Shown piece by piece: positions 43,301-54,151 of a stretch of 64,000 nucleotides of DNA; position 1 is the stretch's first letter; every line of letters starts with the position of its first letter. The position numbers were made by a program, and so were the translations under genes. This DNA comes from Ridgeia piscesae (Eukaryota; Annelida; Polychaeta; Sabellida; Siboglinidae), in contig JAODUO010000073.1 of NCBI GenBank assembly GCA_025642075.2, forward strand, positions 365,001 to 429,000, given 5' to 3'. A model generated the notes under the pieces. The model saw only the letters and a list, made by a program, of their open reading frames with translations. It had not been told where the DNA came from and made no database searches.

Positions 43301-45271
43301 CCAGGAATGGTTGTCATGGTAACCACTAGTGGCCCAACATGCCAGGTGCATAGGTCATGAACTATATTTTGACTGACTTAGTGACTATGCAGTGGCAACC
43401 CCGCACCATGGATACAAAATAATGAATGAGAACATGAGTTCCATGCTCCATAGGCATCTACTTAATATTTTACGGAGGGATGACTATCGGATGACATGTG
43501 ACCATGATATAAATTTAGCCCAGCTGCTATGGCCTTATCAGCATCACCAGTGCTGGGGCCATCGCATCAACAGTGTGCACCAGCAAAGCCACTGTCTCAT
43601 TAATTTGGGAGTTCCTGCAAAACTACCATTTTCACGATGCTGATGATATTTTCCCGGTATCTTGAATTTGTACTCTGCAATTTCGGCAAGTTGAAAAAAT
43701 TCCATGGTTTTTGCCTATCAACCATAACATTTCTACTTGAAGTTTCAAGCATACAGAAGGGATTGTGCACTCTTTTTATAAATGAGTCTAACATAATTGA
43801 GCTCAACCTTTAAAGTGTGAAAACAATTGGAAATGGCCAATGTAAGTTATATTGTGGTATAGACTGCTTTCAAAACATCATACTATCAATTAAGGTTTTT
43901 CTTTCGCATGTTGCACAAAAAACAATGCTTTCATCATAGTGTGGATGATTGATGATTTTTTATTCAGTTGAACAGACTGGGTTATATTTGGCCCAGACGA
44001 GTACACATTTTCAAAATTACAGTGAGTTTTTTCCAGATTGACGACACATGTTATCAAACTGGCCTGGTTGTATCGTAGACGTCTAATGTTTACACAATAA
44101 TTACAATAATTATTATGTTTGCTAGATCGCTAGACCATGCGATTTCAGCGATTCGTCTAGCGGCACAGTGCTGCCCTCGAGCGGCGCATGAACCAACTGT
44201 GTGCACAATAAAACCCATGATGGCGTCCATGGAAGGCGAAGATGGAAACGCTTCGGAGAAAACAAGCCAGGTTCCAGCCAGCAAGAATGAATAGACCATC
44301 GTGATAGCTCTACGACCAATTTGATTTTAAAACCTTATTTTGCTACGACTTGTTTGTGTATTATTTAGTAATGTTACTATATTATCACTGGCTTAAGATG
44401 TCAAATTAAAACACCTTACTTATGAATGGGAAAAAATGCATATGATATGCTAAATATATAATTTGTTTGAATAATAAAATTCTCATTAATCAGAACATTA
44501 ATTAATTTGTATACCAATGGAATGAAAACTAATAATTGGAAATGGTTTAATAATGGGATTTATGCACAGAAAGTTATGACTGACAGTTTGAAAAAACTAG
44601 ATTATTGGTCACCATGGCAATGCATGTGGTTCTTTTATGGTAAAACAACCCATAATACATATTTTCCAACAATTAAATGTGTATAGCTTTCTTAATATTC
44701 ATGTTAGAATAAATATTTGAACCCTGCGTTAAATGTATTTCCAAGCCCTTTCCAGTGGCTATGCCATGCTATGCCAATGGCCATTGGCACTGCCACTGCC
44801 GGGGAGTAGTTACTCTTCAGGATGAACTGTCTGTAGACAGTGTCAGTGTCAGTGCAGTTGTGGTACTGTAGTACTTAGTTTTACTGACTCTAAGACACAC
44901 GGTGGCTTCGATATAATAAACCACAACAAATGTGTAACTGTCTAGAATCAGTTCGACATATGGCAGGTTCGAAGCAATTATGAAAGCAGTCTTTTTGCGA
45001 TTGAGAGCCCATCTGTGGTTATTAAAACTGGCTCGCTGTCAGCCGCACGCGGCTGCAAAGTCAAAGCCGCGTATTGACGATCGCAAACCAGCACTGGCAG
45101 CTTAGGAGAAAGCCACGGCGGTATTACATTGTACGTACATTTCACGGCACTTTCCGCTTGATCGGATGCGTCTAGAGCTATCACGATGGTCTGTTCATTC
45201 TTGTTGGCTGGAACCTGGCTTGTTTTCTCCGAAACGTTGTTTCCATCTTCGCCTTCCATGGACGCCATCAT
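39954..45271 (-). CDS. USP2: universal stress protein with N- and C-terminal extensions, 224 aa, four exons
   Basis: CDS: 45271-45139, 42024-41938, 41409-41303, 40301-39954 (133+87+107+348 = 675 nt). All donors are GT and all acceptors AG; phases are 1, 1 and 0. The UspA fold core covers about residues 28-171: TIVIALDASDQAESAVK, then YLKSAHRPGNRVVFVHC, a charged helix, and the ATP-binding motif G140-2X-G143-9X-G153-S154, ending CPVTVCR. Compared with USP1 it has about 21 extra N-terminal residues (MMASMEGEDGNNVSEK...) and a 53-residue hydrophilic tail rich in Ser, Arg and acidic residues, likely disordered. Such proteins are expected in the cytosol. Transcription starts at a TATA module about 130 bases upstream. 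ATG 45271 was chosen; ATG at 45268 and 45259 are possible. Confidence 0.9.
41303..41409 (-). CDS. USP2 exon 3
   Basis: The acceptor TTTCCCACCAG is followed by GGAGCATGCAC, and the donor is GTGAGT after AAAGGG. At 107 nt it is exactly the length of USP1 exon 3 with its first donor. It encodes RSMHMSPGVLASMWKEAEAK and TKILEDKMKVLLKEKG, a charged alpha-helical stretch. Confidence 0.92.
41938..42024 (-). CDS. USP2 exon 2
   Basis: The acceptor GCTGTTTTCAG precedes GGTACCTCAAAAG; the donor is GTAAGT. The 87-nt exon encodes YLKSAHRPGNRVVFVHCIEL and PEMKLEQA, six bases longer than USP1 exon 2. A plus-strand frame over the same bases is a shadow. Confidence 0.93.
42025..43980. other. USP2 intron 1, no other gene seen
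   Basis: AT-rich intron sequence with a small GTGTGT/GCGCGT tract near 42868-42900 and nothing else recognisable. Confidence 0.5.
43981..44311 (+). pseudogene. Inverted partial copy of USP2 promoter and exon 1 inside USP2 intron 1
   Basis: This block is the reverse complement of 45170-45583, about 90% identical by eye. It contains the upstream region, the start ATG (44217) and the beginning of exon 1, reading MMASMEGEDGNASEKTSQVP on the plus strand. TAG at 44292-44294 replaces a Gln codon and the copy breaks off after IVIAL. The 90-base TATA segment present in the right arm is missing here, so the copy lacks a promoter. It sits about 0.9 kb inside the USP2 transcript. Confidence 0.9.
45139..45271 (-). 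CDS. USP2 exon 1
   Basis: It encodes residues 1-44, MMASMEGEDGNNVSEKTSQV then PANKNEQTIVIALDASDQAE then SAVK, plus the first base of Trp45. The donor was placed at AAAT followed by GTACGT because that gives phase 1 and rebuilds the family Trp with exon 2. Reading on through the intron would give an unrelated 97-codon frame. Confidence 0.9.
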
Positions 45272-45583
45272 GGGTTTTTATTGCGCACACAGTTGGTTCA
45301 TGCGCCGCTCGAGGGCAGCACTGTGCGGCAAGTGTGCCGCTCACAGAGTTAGATCATTAATCTTTCCCCTTTAGTTCCGTGGTTCTACTTGTGTGTTCTA
45401 TTTATATCTATGGCCGTTACACGAATCGCTGAAATCGCATGGTCTAGCGAACATAATAATTATTGTAATTATTGTGTAAACATTAAGCGTCTACGATACA
45501 ACCAGGCGAGTTTGATAACAATCCGAAAAAAATCAATGTAATTTTGAAAATGTGTTTACTCGTCTGGGCCAAATATATGTGGG
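45170..45583. repeat. Right arm of the USP2 inverted duplication
   Basis: It pairs with 43981-44311 across an 860-base spacer. The arm covers most of exon 1, the 5' UTR, the TATA module and about 150 bases upstream to GTCTGGGCCAAATAT. It is longer than the left arm mainly because of the TATA segment at about 45340-45420. Confidence 0.9.
45342..45410 (-). promoter_or_regulatory. USP2 core promoter module (TATA box)
   Basis: On the minus strand AGATATAAATAGAACACAC lies about 130 bases upstream of the start codon (TATAAATAG at 45406-45398), followed by AGGGGAAAGATTAATGATCT and AACTCTGTG. The expected transcription start is near 45370. The same ordered blocks occur at 14366-14311 beside the decayed exon in USP1. 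The segment is absent from the inverted copy at 44 kb. Confidence 0.65.
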
Positions 45584-47466
45584 GAGTGACTGAGTGCCCA
45601 CATTTCTTCCCCCAAAGGGTAGGCTGGGAAAGGAAGTCCTACACAAGCGGGAATCCCTACATCCTCTGTACTTTGTCACTACAATAATCAGGCAGCTAAT
45701 TCATCAAAATCCCTCCAAATTGTATGAGATTGGGGGGTCATGCCTGCCCCCTGGCTAAACCACTGTGATCGGAGTGTGGTGAATAACGACATAATTCGGT
45801 ATGACCTTCACTTCATAGACACCACCCAGTACGCCAAACTTTAACGGATTTATCAACCAGGATATTTCTAGAAACCGTCCGAAGAATGCGCATTTTTACT
45901 AGTACAACCTAGTCACAATTATCCTATTTAGCCCTGTTTCGATCGTCCGAACCTCGACGCAAACGCCGCTTGGGACCCGTACACTACTATAAAATAACAA
46001 GAGAAAGTACAGCGTCGAATGTAAAGGTTAATAACAATCGGGAAAGCAGTTAACTCTGAGGATGCAAGACCTTAAGTGGGACTCCCTAGAACGGCGCAGG
46101 GAGGTCAGCCGTCTAACACTATTTTATGAAGTGCCTTCAACAAGAAACAGCCACTACTTTTCCAAACCACCTTGTTCATTCAGCGAACAATACGCGTGGC
46201 CATAGTAAATGATTTATTGAGGTACCGTCCAGAACGCAGGTATATGCCAATAGTTTTTTGGTAGAACCATAAAGAATTTAAACAGGCTATCCAAAACAGT
46301 TGCGTCTGCCTCCACGGAGGACACTTTTAAATCAAGACTGGGCAAACACTTTCTAGTGCTTCCGAACATGACCCACCCCCACCCACATTGGCGTAATGAC
46401 CTTTGGGGTTTTGCCAACTAAAACACAGACATGTATGTGAGCCTATTTTCGGGGAAATGTGCTATGGTGTTTCATTATCGCGATCACCACGTGCGAATTA
46501 GAGTGGATGAAGATGTAACAGGATACTACAGAATGGAAGAGTCGGTTCGATACATAACACACACGTCGTATAAACATAGTATTCCACGTTTAATATGTAC
46601 ATCCCAGGCAAATAATACACATACACTCAACACACATTCTCCATTGCCAAACACAAATTTGTTTGGTTAAACTGTTCATCTCCCCTCCACTTGTGAAAGA
46701 CTTCTTCTCAGACATAGGTCTGTAAACCATTTCATAGCAAATCATCAGTGTCACGTGCAACACGCGACTCTTCAGTCATAAACTCAATAACTACTGTGCA
46801 CTGTACATGACCGTGATGCATAAATTGCGTGCGATTACGCTCAGATCAAAATGCCATGATCATTAACTTAATGGTGGAAATGCAATGTATCTTTAACATC
46901 AAAACCTATTATATATATATATTAAAAAAACAAAAAACTGGTCACATGATGCAACAGTTGTCCACTGAAAGTACACCAATGTCTGGGTGGCTTGAAAGAG
47001 GCCACTACCACACACAGTACTGACATTAACCCTTGTGTCCCTCGGTGTTCATTAGTGGCACAGTGGTGTTGTATATCGTCAGACACAGGGTCATTGTGCT
47101 GTAAACTGTGCGTGTTTCAGGTTATACGACTGTCTGCACAGCTCCACACTGCTGTCATCTAAAGTAGTTATGTTCCGTGACACCACCAGGGTCTATACAA
47201 CGAGTGCTGTAATGGCCGGCTGTAAACCACTCTACAATATGTGTGGTTTCAATGATGTCACTGATGTCTTCCCACCACTGAACCAGTGCCGCCAGTGAGA
47301 ACTGTCTGTTACCAACTGGCCACTAGGCCGGCCTTCTTCTCACATTGATTTGTCTTAACGGTATGACGTATGATCAGTTCATATATCATTCCACACTAAA
47401 GGTGAGCTGTGTAATTCAGCATCCCTGCCATGTAATGATGTCCTATGACCTTCTCCTCGTGGCTTT
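45584..47466. other. Spacer between USP2 and the I-kappa-B gene
   Basis: No gene is supported. AATAAA on the minus strand at about 46210 is one possible polyadenylation signal for the I-kappa-B gene. A 67-codon minus frame at 46214 is unassigned. Confidence 0.45.
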
Positions 47467-47514
47467 TCACCATATGACGTGTTGACCCGCAATTTGGAAG
47501 TCGTTAAAATCCAT
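47467..47514 (-). CDS. I-kappa-B exon 6 (terminal microexon)
   Basis: The acceptor TTTTCTTGCAG is followed by ATGGATTTTAACG. Fifteen codons, MDFNDFQIAGQHVIW, end at TGA (47469-47467). Too short to be found as a frame, it is supported by the acceptor, phase 0 and the family-like C-terminal D-F-x-x-F-x-I-x-G-Q motif. Confidence 0.8.
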   Translation of the reverse strand: MDFNDFQIAGQHVIW

Positions 47515-48393
47515 CTGCAAGAAAAAATATGGACTATTAAAACAGCTGTTGCAAATCTGATATAAAGAATTAAAATTGTTGTTGTTTATCAAATGGCTAA
47601 ACTTGCACAGTGATTATTTGTTGGCTTTCTGTTTACTTTTTCCATGACAAAATACGAACAAGAAGAGGTAAAACATACATCCTGAGATATCAGTGAAATA
47701 ACACTGCAACATCTTTCAAACTTCATCTACCATGTTACAACATATTGATTCCCTCAAAACAAACAATAATTAAACATCAAAGATTTAGCATGACAAGAAA
47801 AACAATAAAGAAACTAAATTTTCAACCGTATTGTCTGATTATAAGACTGCAAAATAAATTAATTATTTTGTAACCTTTTCATGACACTGTTAGTTCATCT
47901 TGCAATAACCTTATACATGTACATAGGGTGGCTCAGAAACCTACCGAATCATCCCCACTGTCGGAGTCAGAGTCGCTATCGACTGGTGTCATTGATGCTC
48001 CGGCACTCAACAGGGCGTGCTCTACATTTGCGTGGCCACGCCCACAAGCCAAACTCAGGGGTGTTGAGCCGTCGTATGTCCGTGCATTTACGTTCACCCC
48101 AGGCAGCCTTAGTGCATCTCGCAGCAGCTCAGCATCCGGTTGCTCTGCCAAGTAGTGTATTATCGTCCTTCCACTCTTGCCTTCCTGCACAAATCAACAT
48201 GTCCGTTCAAATATAACGCAATATTAGCTTAGATTTGTTTACACTCATGTAACCAAAGTTCAATTAAAATAACCTCAGTTTACAAACAGCCATCTTGAAA
48301 TCAGAAAGGCACTGTTTGGTCTTAATCTTACTGTACAGAATAATATTTTTATTATAATTAAATTATATACACTGTATTATGAATATATATATT

Positions 48394-48448
<55 letters not shown>

Positions 48449-49984
48449 CATTTTTACATGGTGGGTACCCACAGGTTGATGTTTACACATTTGAGCAGTT
48501 TTTTTAAACTTTCAAATCAAACATTTGAAATTTGTATATTTCACGTAACAATACTTTTTACATTTATCATGCATAAAAACCCCACTGTAACCATTGTTTT
48601 TTGACATACACTGATTTCATACATGTGTGTGTAAACATGTGTTCAAAACCACCACCTGACATACAGCTGTACTAGAATAGTCTTAGCAACAGTTAATACG
48701 CCCCTCGTGTCATAGTTACCTTGACATTGATGTCTGCCCCTGCGTAACGTGTCAGGTAGTGAATGGTCTCCCAGTGATGTCCAGCTGCAGCCAGGTGCAA
48801 ACATGTCTCACCTAAACGGAATCACAGGTACACATAAGAACATCTGCACATGACACTAAAATATGTACAAATTAATCAGGAAACTGTTTCTGTAACAGTG
48901 TTCTCAGGAATATGGTAGCTGTTTGACAACTGAAAATGCTCTGTAAATTTAATTAGTTTTTCCTCCTTTTTGTGGGGGCCACAGATACCCCCTAAAAATT
49001 ATGGATATGCACCATATCAATGCCAAGTTAACTGGTGGATATGCTGCTGGTCTACAGTAAACAGTATTATCCTGAGGTGTAACTGTGAACTATTAATCGG
49101 ATACACAAAACCACACGGCATATATGGGAAATATACAAAAGCTTGTATGCTGGTAACAAATGTCAATTGTTACTTATTAATCTCACTCAAAAAGTGCTTA
49201 CCTTCATAGTTTTTGATGTTCATGTCTTGTGGTATTTGCTGGTGTGACGAAAAGACAGAAGGTTCTTGCGCATACTGCCATTCCACTTGAGTTGTCAGGG
49301 CGACCGAACACTCAAACAATCCCTCCCTGAAAATGCAATTTTTTTTTAAACAAATGGCAATAATTCAATTACAATAAAACAATCATGCATATGGTCATTA
49401 GATAATTGCATTATTGTGGCAACTTTAAAACATCTGTTTCACATTGGTTTTTGTTGTTGTAAATGTTACACAAATGTTGTACTACTTGCCATTTCCAAAC
49501 AATGCTAAAACACATGTCGCTAATTTACAACTTTACTGAAAATTAGAAAATTAACTTTTTCCCCTTTAATTATGATTAATATCAGATTATCAGTGCTGGT
49601 ACTACATTTGCTGCAACTGTATATTTTATCAGAATCACTGTGGTTTGGTACAACAAAATTAATATAATGTCTGCCATACCTGCAAGCTATGTGTAGTGGT
49701 GTGTTGCCATGACGATCACGTGCATCAACAACAGCGCCCCTACTGACCAACAACGTCACTAGACGTGGCAGGTTTGTGAGTACAGCCAGATGAAGTGGAG
49801 TCTGCTGCAGATTGTTGTATATGTTGAGGGTCTCCCTCTGCCTGGCCATCTTGATCGTCTCCTCAGCATAGACCTCTTCACGGTAGATGATTGCAAGATG
49901 GAGTAGCCTGTTACAGAAACACGTGAACGTACATAAATTATATTGTTGAATCAGAACTAACACTAATCCAGTTATATATATTTA

Positions 49985-50021
<37 letters not shown>

Positions 50022-50031
50022 ATATTATAGG

Positions 50032-50067
<36 letters not shown>

Positions 50068-51426
50068 TATATATATATATAATTAGGATATCATTTAAAT
50101 TGTGCACTAATAGTATTTAAAACATACAATAATATAACAATTAATTAATCTGAAGCTATTTACTGATATTTGGTTTAAACACACCATGAAACGGGGCAGC
50201 AGTTCCTGATCTGACAGCTAAATTATCATTTTAAAGTCACGAAAGACATATAAACAAACCATATCAAACTGTTATAATAATGAATGATTCTATACAGTAA
50301 GTCCAGTAATAAAATGTCATATTTAATATAAGGTTTAAATGTTAAATTAAATTTGATATTAAGAAATAATTAACATGTAATGAACATACTTTGTGCAATC
50401 CATGTCTATTAATATTATACATTTTATATCAATAAACTGCATAATATTTGCTCAGTGAGTGCCATGGAACAAATGGCATAGATCTTTTTACCGCAATCTA
50501 CATAACACGTGAACAATAAATGCTGCAGTCATGACATGGCAAATGTACTGGCACACTGCCATGAAGTCACTGCATGAATACTCCCCACCCCAGAACCATA
50601 AAATTATTCCAACTTTCCGAAGGCCACTTAATTTCAATGTAACTTAATTTCAATGTAATTGTATTTAAACATAAAATGTAACATAATGGAACCAGGTGGA
50701 TTTATGTGTGCATCTGAAAGAATTAAAAGTTAACATGTAATGATACAGATACTTGTTTCTTTCAAAACTACTATATGCATAAAATCTTATTTAATTGTAT
50801 CAGTCAAAATGGCTTATTTGGACACGCTGTAATTTTAATAAATTATAATGTTGTACATATTACACTCACGTATCTCCGTCTTCATTTGGTTGAAAACGTT
50901 CACATTGGTCATATTCCGGATTTGAAGGACTTGGTAAAGGCACAGATGATGCTATGGAGTCGACACTCGTGCAGACTTCTGATCCCAGTCCTTCGTCTAT
51001 GCTATCACAGATGGTGTCTTTGCAGAACGATCCTGTGTCGTGGATCACCATCCCCTCGTCGTACACCCGGACGTTTACCGTCACTGTCACCGGCTCTGTC
51101 GCGATGTGTAGATGTGAGATATCAGGAATGGGGTGCGAGTCTTCGGGGATAGACGACATGTTGTCAAACGATGTGCACGAATTGTAGCTCATAGACACAC
51201 CGGAGTCAGCCCTCGACCCCGACGAGCAATCGGATTGTTCGTAGTCTGACAGACATTTCGATTGTGTATGATAGTCCCTGAAAGGCGCCGTCTCGCACGG
51301 CATCGATGAGCCGACGGGAGCCCAGTCGGTACTCCGCCCAGAGCAACCAGCCCCCCGACTCTGCCACTTACATGGTTTGGCGAACGGTTGCTGGTTCCCA
51401 GTCGGTAGATAGTTCGATTCCGACAT
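47467..51426 (-). CDS. I-kappa-B / Cactus-like ankyrin-repeat inhibitor of NF-kappa-B, 429 aa, six exons
   Basis: CDS: 51426-50870, 49907-49680, 49326-49202, 48811-48720, 48184-47945, 47514-47467 (557+228+125+92+240+48 = 1290 nt). All introns are GT-AG and all phases agree. I-kappa-B proteins hold Rel/NF-kappa-B dimers in the cytoplasm until signal-induced phosphorylation and degradation. Residues 1-182 are a hydrophilic regulatory region with D74-S-G-V-S-M-S80, resembling the DSG phosphodegron recognised by beta-TrCP. Six ankyrin repeats follow, from DGDTLLHLAI (about 183) to about 400, then an acidic run (SDSDSDSGDDS) that takes the place of a PEST region, and a final DFNDFQIAGQ, comparable to the terminal motif of I-kappa-B-alpha. 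ATG 51426 was chosen; it has A at -3 and no upstream in-frame ATG is seen. The family is secure; the orthology class is not resolved. Confidence 0.93.
47945..48184 (-). CDS. I-kappa-B exon 5 (ankyrin 5-6 and acidic run)
   Basis: The acceptor TTTGTGCAG precedes GAAGGCAAGAGTGG and the donor is GTAGGT after GATTCG; phase 0 at both ends. It encodes SGRTIIHYLAEQPDAELLRD, then DGSTPLSLACGRGHANVEHA and the acidic Ser-Asp run. Residues 335-414. Confidence 0.92.
48395..48449. repeat. (TA)n microsatellite in I-kappa-B intron 4
   Basis: Two TA blocks separated by one irregular base pair step near 48425. It is intronic. Confidence 0.95.
48720..48811 (-). CDS. I-kappa-B exon 4 (ankyrin 4)
   Basis: The acceptor TTCCGTTTAG is followed by GTGAGACATG, and the donor is GTAACT after GTCAAG. 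It encodes ETCLHLAAAGHHWETIHYLT then RYAGADINVK (residues 305-334), a typical ankyrin helix pair. Enters phase 1, leaves phase 0. Confidence 0.92.
49202..49326 (-). CDS. I-kappa-B exon 3 (ankyrin 3-4 linker)
   Basis: The acceptor GCATTTTCAG precedes GGAGGGATTG; the donor is GTAAGC. It completes ankyrin 3 (REGLFECSVALTTQ) and runs through QYAQEPSVFSSHQQIPQDMN to NIKNYEG, the start of ankyrin 4. The long loop between repeats 3 and 4 is as seen in I-kappa-B-type proteins. Confidence 0.9.
49680..49907 (-). CDS. I-kappa-B exon 2 (ankyrin 1-3)
   Basis: The acceptor TTTCTGTAACAG precedes GCTACTCCATC; the donor is GTATGG after GCTTGCAG. It encodes LLHLAIIYREEVYAEETIKM, QQTPLHLAVLTNLPRLVTLL and RHGNTPLHIAC. 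Phase 2 at both ends. Confidence 0.93.
49975..50082. repeat. (TA)n microsatellite in I-kappa-B intron 1
   Basis: Several (TA)n blocks broken by short spacers (TATTATA, GGCCCTA, TAGTA) over about 108 bases. Strongly self-complementary, so a likely cruciform or replication-slippage site. Confidence 0.95.
50083..50869. other. I-kappa-B intron 1, no other feature seen
   Basis: AT-rich intron sequence. Confidence 0.5.
50870..51426 (-). CDS. I-kappa-B exon 1 (N-terminal regulatory region)
   Basis: From ATG 51426 to the donor GTGAGT (50869-50864), 185 codons plus two bases. Contains SDCSSGSRADSGVSMSYNS, the candidate phosphodegron, and a further Ser/Asp-rich stretch (DSIDEGLGSEVCTSVDS). At about 182 residues before the first ankyrin repeat, it is much longer than the roughly 70-residue N-terminus of mammalian I-kappa-B-alpha. 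Confidence 0.92.
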
Positions 51427-51628
51427 ATTGAAAAGTAACAACTCACACAGTTTCACGAAATGGCGTATGTAGAACCGCGGCTAACGAAGTGGGTCGTCAA
51501 CACAAAATGGCGGCTTTCTGAATACGGCACTTTTCCAGATCCAGCGATCACGATCCTGATACTTAGTCGAATTGTATCACACGAATAAGTAGTGTTGTTA
51601 CCTTGGTCAGTATATAAAGTAATTTCCA

Positions 51629-51730
51629 GGGAAATCCAGTAGGGACTGCGAAAAGTTGGAACGAACAAAGGCAATATGTGTCGCAAAACTTCCCAACGAA
51701 ATAGTGTGGGGATTTTTTCGGGGATTCCCC
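51629..51730. promoter_or_regulatory. Kappa-B-like sites upstream of the I-kappa-B gene
   Basis: GGGGATTCCCC at 51720-51730 is a perfect match to the kappa-B consensus GGGRNWYYCC. GGGAAATCC at 51629-51637 and GGGGATTTTTTC at 51708-51719 are weaker relatives. All lie about 200-305 bases upstream of the start codon, near a TATA-like TATATAC on the minus strand (about 51611-51618). In animals I-kappa-B genes are commonly induced by NF-kappa-B as negative feedback; these sites would fit that. Function is inferred. Confidence 0.6.
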
Positions 51731-51780
51731 ACGCACACCACCCAATCAACAATGGCGTTAGTCACATGGTTGGAAATACC

Positions 51781-53104
51781 AATACGAAGTACGTAGTGGA
51801 CATGGGGAAAACCCTACGATTACGTGCCCAAACAATTTCTTTCGTTTAAAGACACATTTTACATAATTCATATAGTTGGTGGTAGGCCTTATAAATTATG
51901 TATATGTAATTTACCTATCATTTTGATATCTGTCTAATTTAAATTTAGCCTTCCATGTTTCCTAAACCGGCCTATATCGGTAAAAATCACTTATTTTATT
52001 AAATACAGAAGGATTGTCTGTTACAATAACTAGTATAGATCTAGAATACAAAATCTTTGTCCTTAATCTACCTGTCGTAAATTAAGGTGTGCGTTTCAAT
52101 TTATATTGTGTTATTTGTTTGACCTACCAGTTTATATATACAAAAAGAAAATAATGTTTAATTTTGAGGTGCATAATCATGATACAGGAGTCAATAATAA
52201 AATATACATTTATAAAACTAACCATGATGTTGCCAAAAAATGCCTTAGGCTTTACTTTTTACAAAATTATCAATAATATATATGCTTATAAGGCAAAATG
52301 ACTACATATTATTATAATTATGTAAAGCTGCATGTATATGCAAAATTAAGAACTAACAACCACCTTTCAATGTTATTCAACCTTATACAACATACAGACA
52401 GAGCCATAAAACAAATTCAATGATCATGTAAACTACACTACACATATTTCATTTAAAGAGTGGTTTGGGTGATGTGTTGAATAATGTTATCTAGTTATTC
52501 GTGTTTCCCATAATAGCAACTACTGCTGTATTACAGGAGTCTCTGGTCCTTTTTTATGCCGTTGTCATACTATACGTTTATGTATTTGTATTTTGTTTTG
52601 ACATGGATGTATTGTATCATGGTCAAATAAAAACACAGTCTTCGTTATCATCTTCTTAAGCAATTGTATCCTGGTTCGATCAGTATGACTTTGTTAACGG
52701 TGCGTATGTGCATGCGTGTACGCGTGTGTACGTTTTTGCGAGCGTCCCTATGTGTATGCGTGCGTGCGTTAGTGCGTGCGTGCACACGTGTACCATTGCG
52801 TATTTTTTTAACAAAATGCAATGGGATAGGAATCTACTGATATTATTAATAATAAAGTGTTGTAGCTTAATTATGAAATCTTTTATTTCAATCATGAGTT
52901 TGTCAACATTTCCTTTTTCTATGCTTATTGATACTCGCAATACACTCACAATTTTGGTTGGGAAACCTGGACAGATTTGACCTGTTAAAAAAAGAAACAA
53001 ACTAAATTTAGCTGATTCACTTAGAAAACTGGGAAGACTAGTGCGAAATGTAATATTTGTCACAGTTAAGATACAACCTTTTTGCAAGCATGTCTACAGG
53101 TAGG

Positions 53105-53106
<2 letters not shown>
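51781..53106. other. Intergenic, no gene seen
   Basis: AT-rich sequence with no supported exon or repeat. Confidence 0.45.
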
Positions 53107-53150
<44 letters not shown>

Positions 53151-53292
53151 GCGTGTGCGTGTGCGTGTGCGTGTGCGTGTGCGTGTACGTGTGTGTTTGT
53201 GTACGTGTGTGTTTGTGTACGTGTGTGTGTTGGAAATGAGTGAGTGAGTGAGTGAGTGAGTGAGTGAGTGAGTGAGTGAGTGAGTGAGTGAC
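53107..53292. repeat. (GT)n / GTGTGC / GTGA compound microsatellite
   Basis: (GT)n to about 53145, then GTGTGC units, then GTACGTGTGTTT units, then about 13 GTGA units (about 53239-53291). Confidence 0.96.
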
Positions 53293-53937
53293 ACGATTTT
53301 GTGATATAACCGACCAGTCTGTGTGTTAGTAAAGTACGCTAGGTGCGTAGATCGGTCGTCCGATGAATCAATCTTGCCGTACTCATATGGTCTGTCTTGT
53401 GGTTTAAAGTACTGTAAAAACACCCACATTAACATAATTATGATTAACATACACGCGGTCCCAATAGGCCTTTGTGTGTCAGTTAATCTTGTTGAATGCG
53501 TTGCCGCACGCATAATCACGCCACTTGTCTGATTCATATCCAAGCGGAGCTGTGACACACGGCTATTGCGGTTTTCCTATTTTATGATGCGTATTTTTTC
53601 AGCATAGGAGGAAGTTTCACTTTACGGAGGTGGCTTTCATAGATGCACGGGTAAACATAGACAGTAGTGTATTTCGCAATACTTTCCTACTATTAATCAT
53701 TCACATAGTATAGTTGCGTTATATAGCTATCAGCCGATGTAGGATAAGATTATCGATATCAGATGTGATGTCATACACTAACACGGAATGGCATGTCATG
53801 TGTGTTGCTCTAGTGTTTGGCTAAGTCGGCAAACTTATATTCGCCAGTAAAGACACGCACTCGACCGCACACGTAGGTCCACACATGCAGGCACACGCAC
53901 CCACAAGCGCACACAAACACGACCGCGCGCATAGAAA

Positions 53938-54151
<214 letters not shown>

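Noticed and set aside
45000..45138. Extension of USP2 exon 1 to 97 codons
   Set aside because: The sequence after SAVKC has no family similarity, while the GTACGT donor restores the conserved Trp and phase with exon 2.
47928..48216. Plus-strand frames of 75-111 codons
   Set aside because: Shadows of I-kappa-B exon 5 on the opposite strand.
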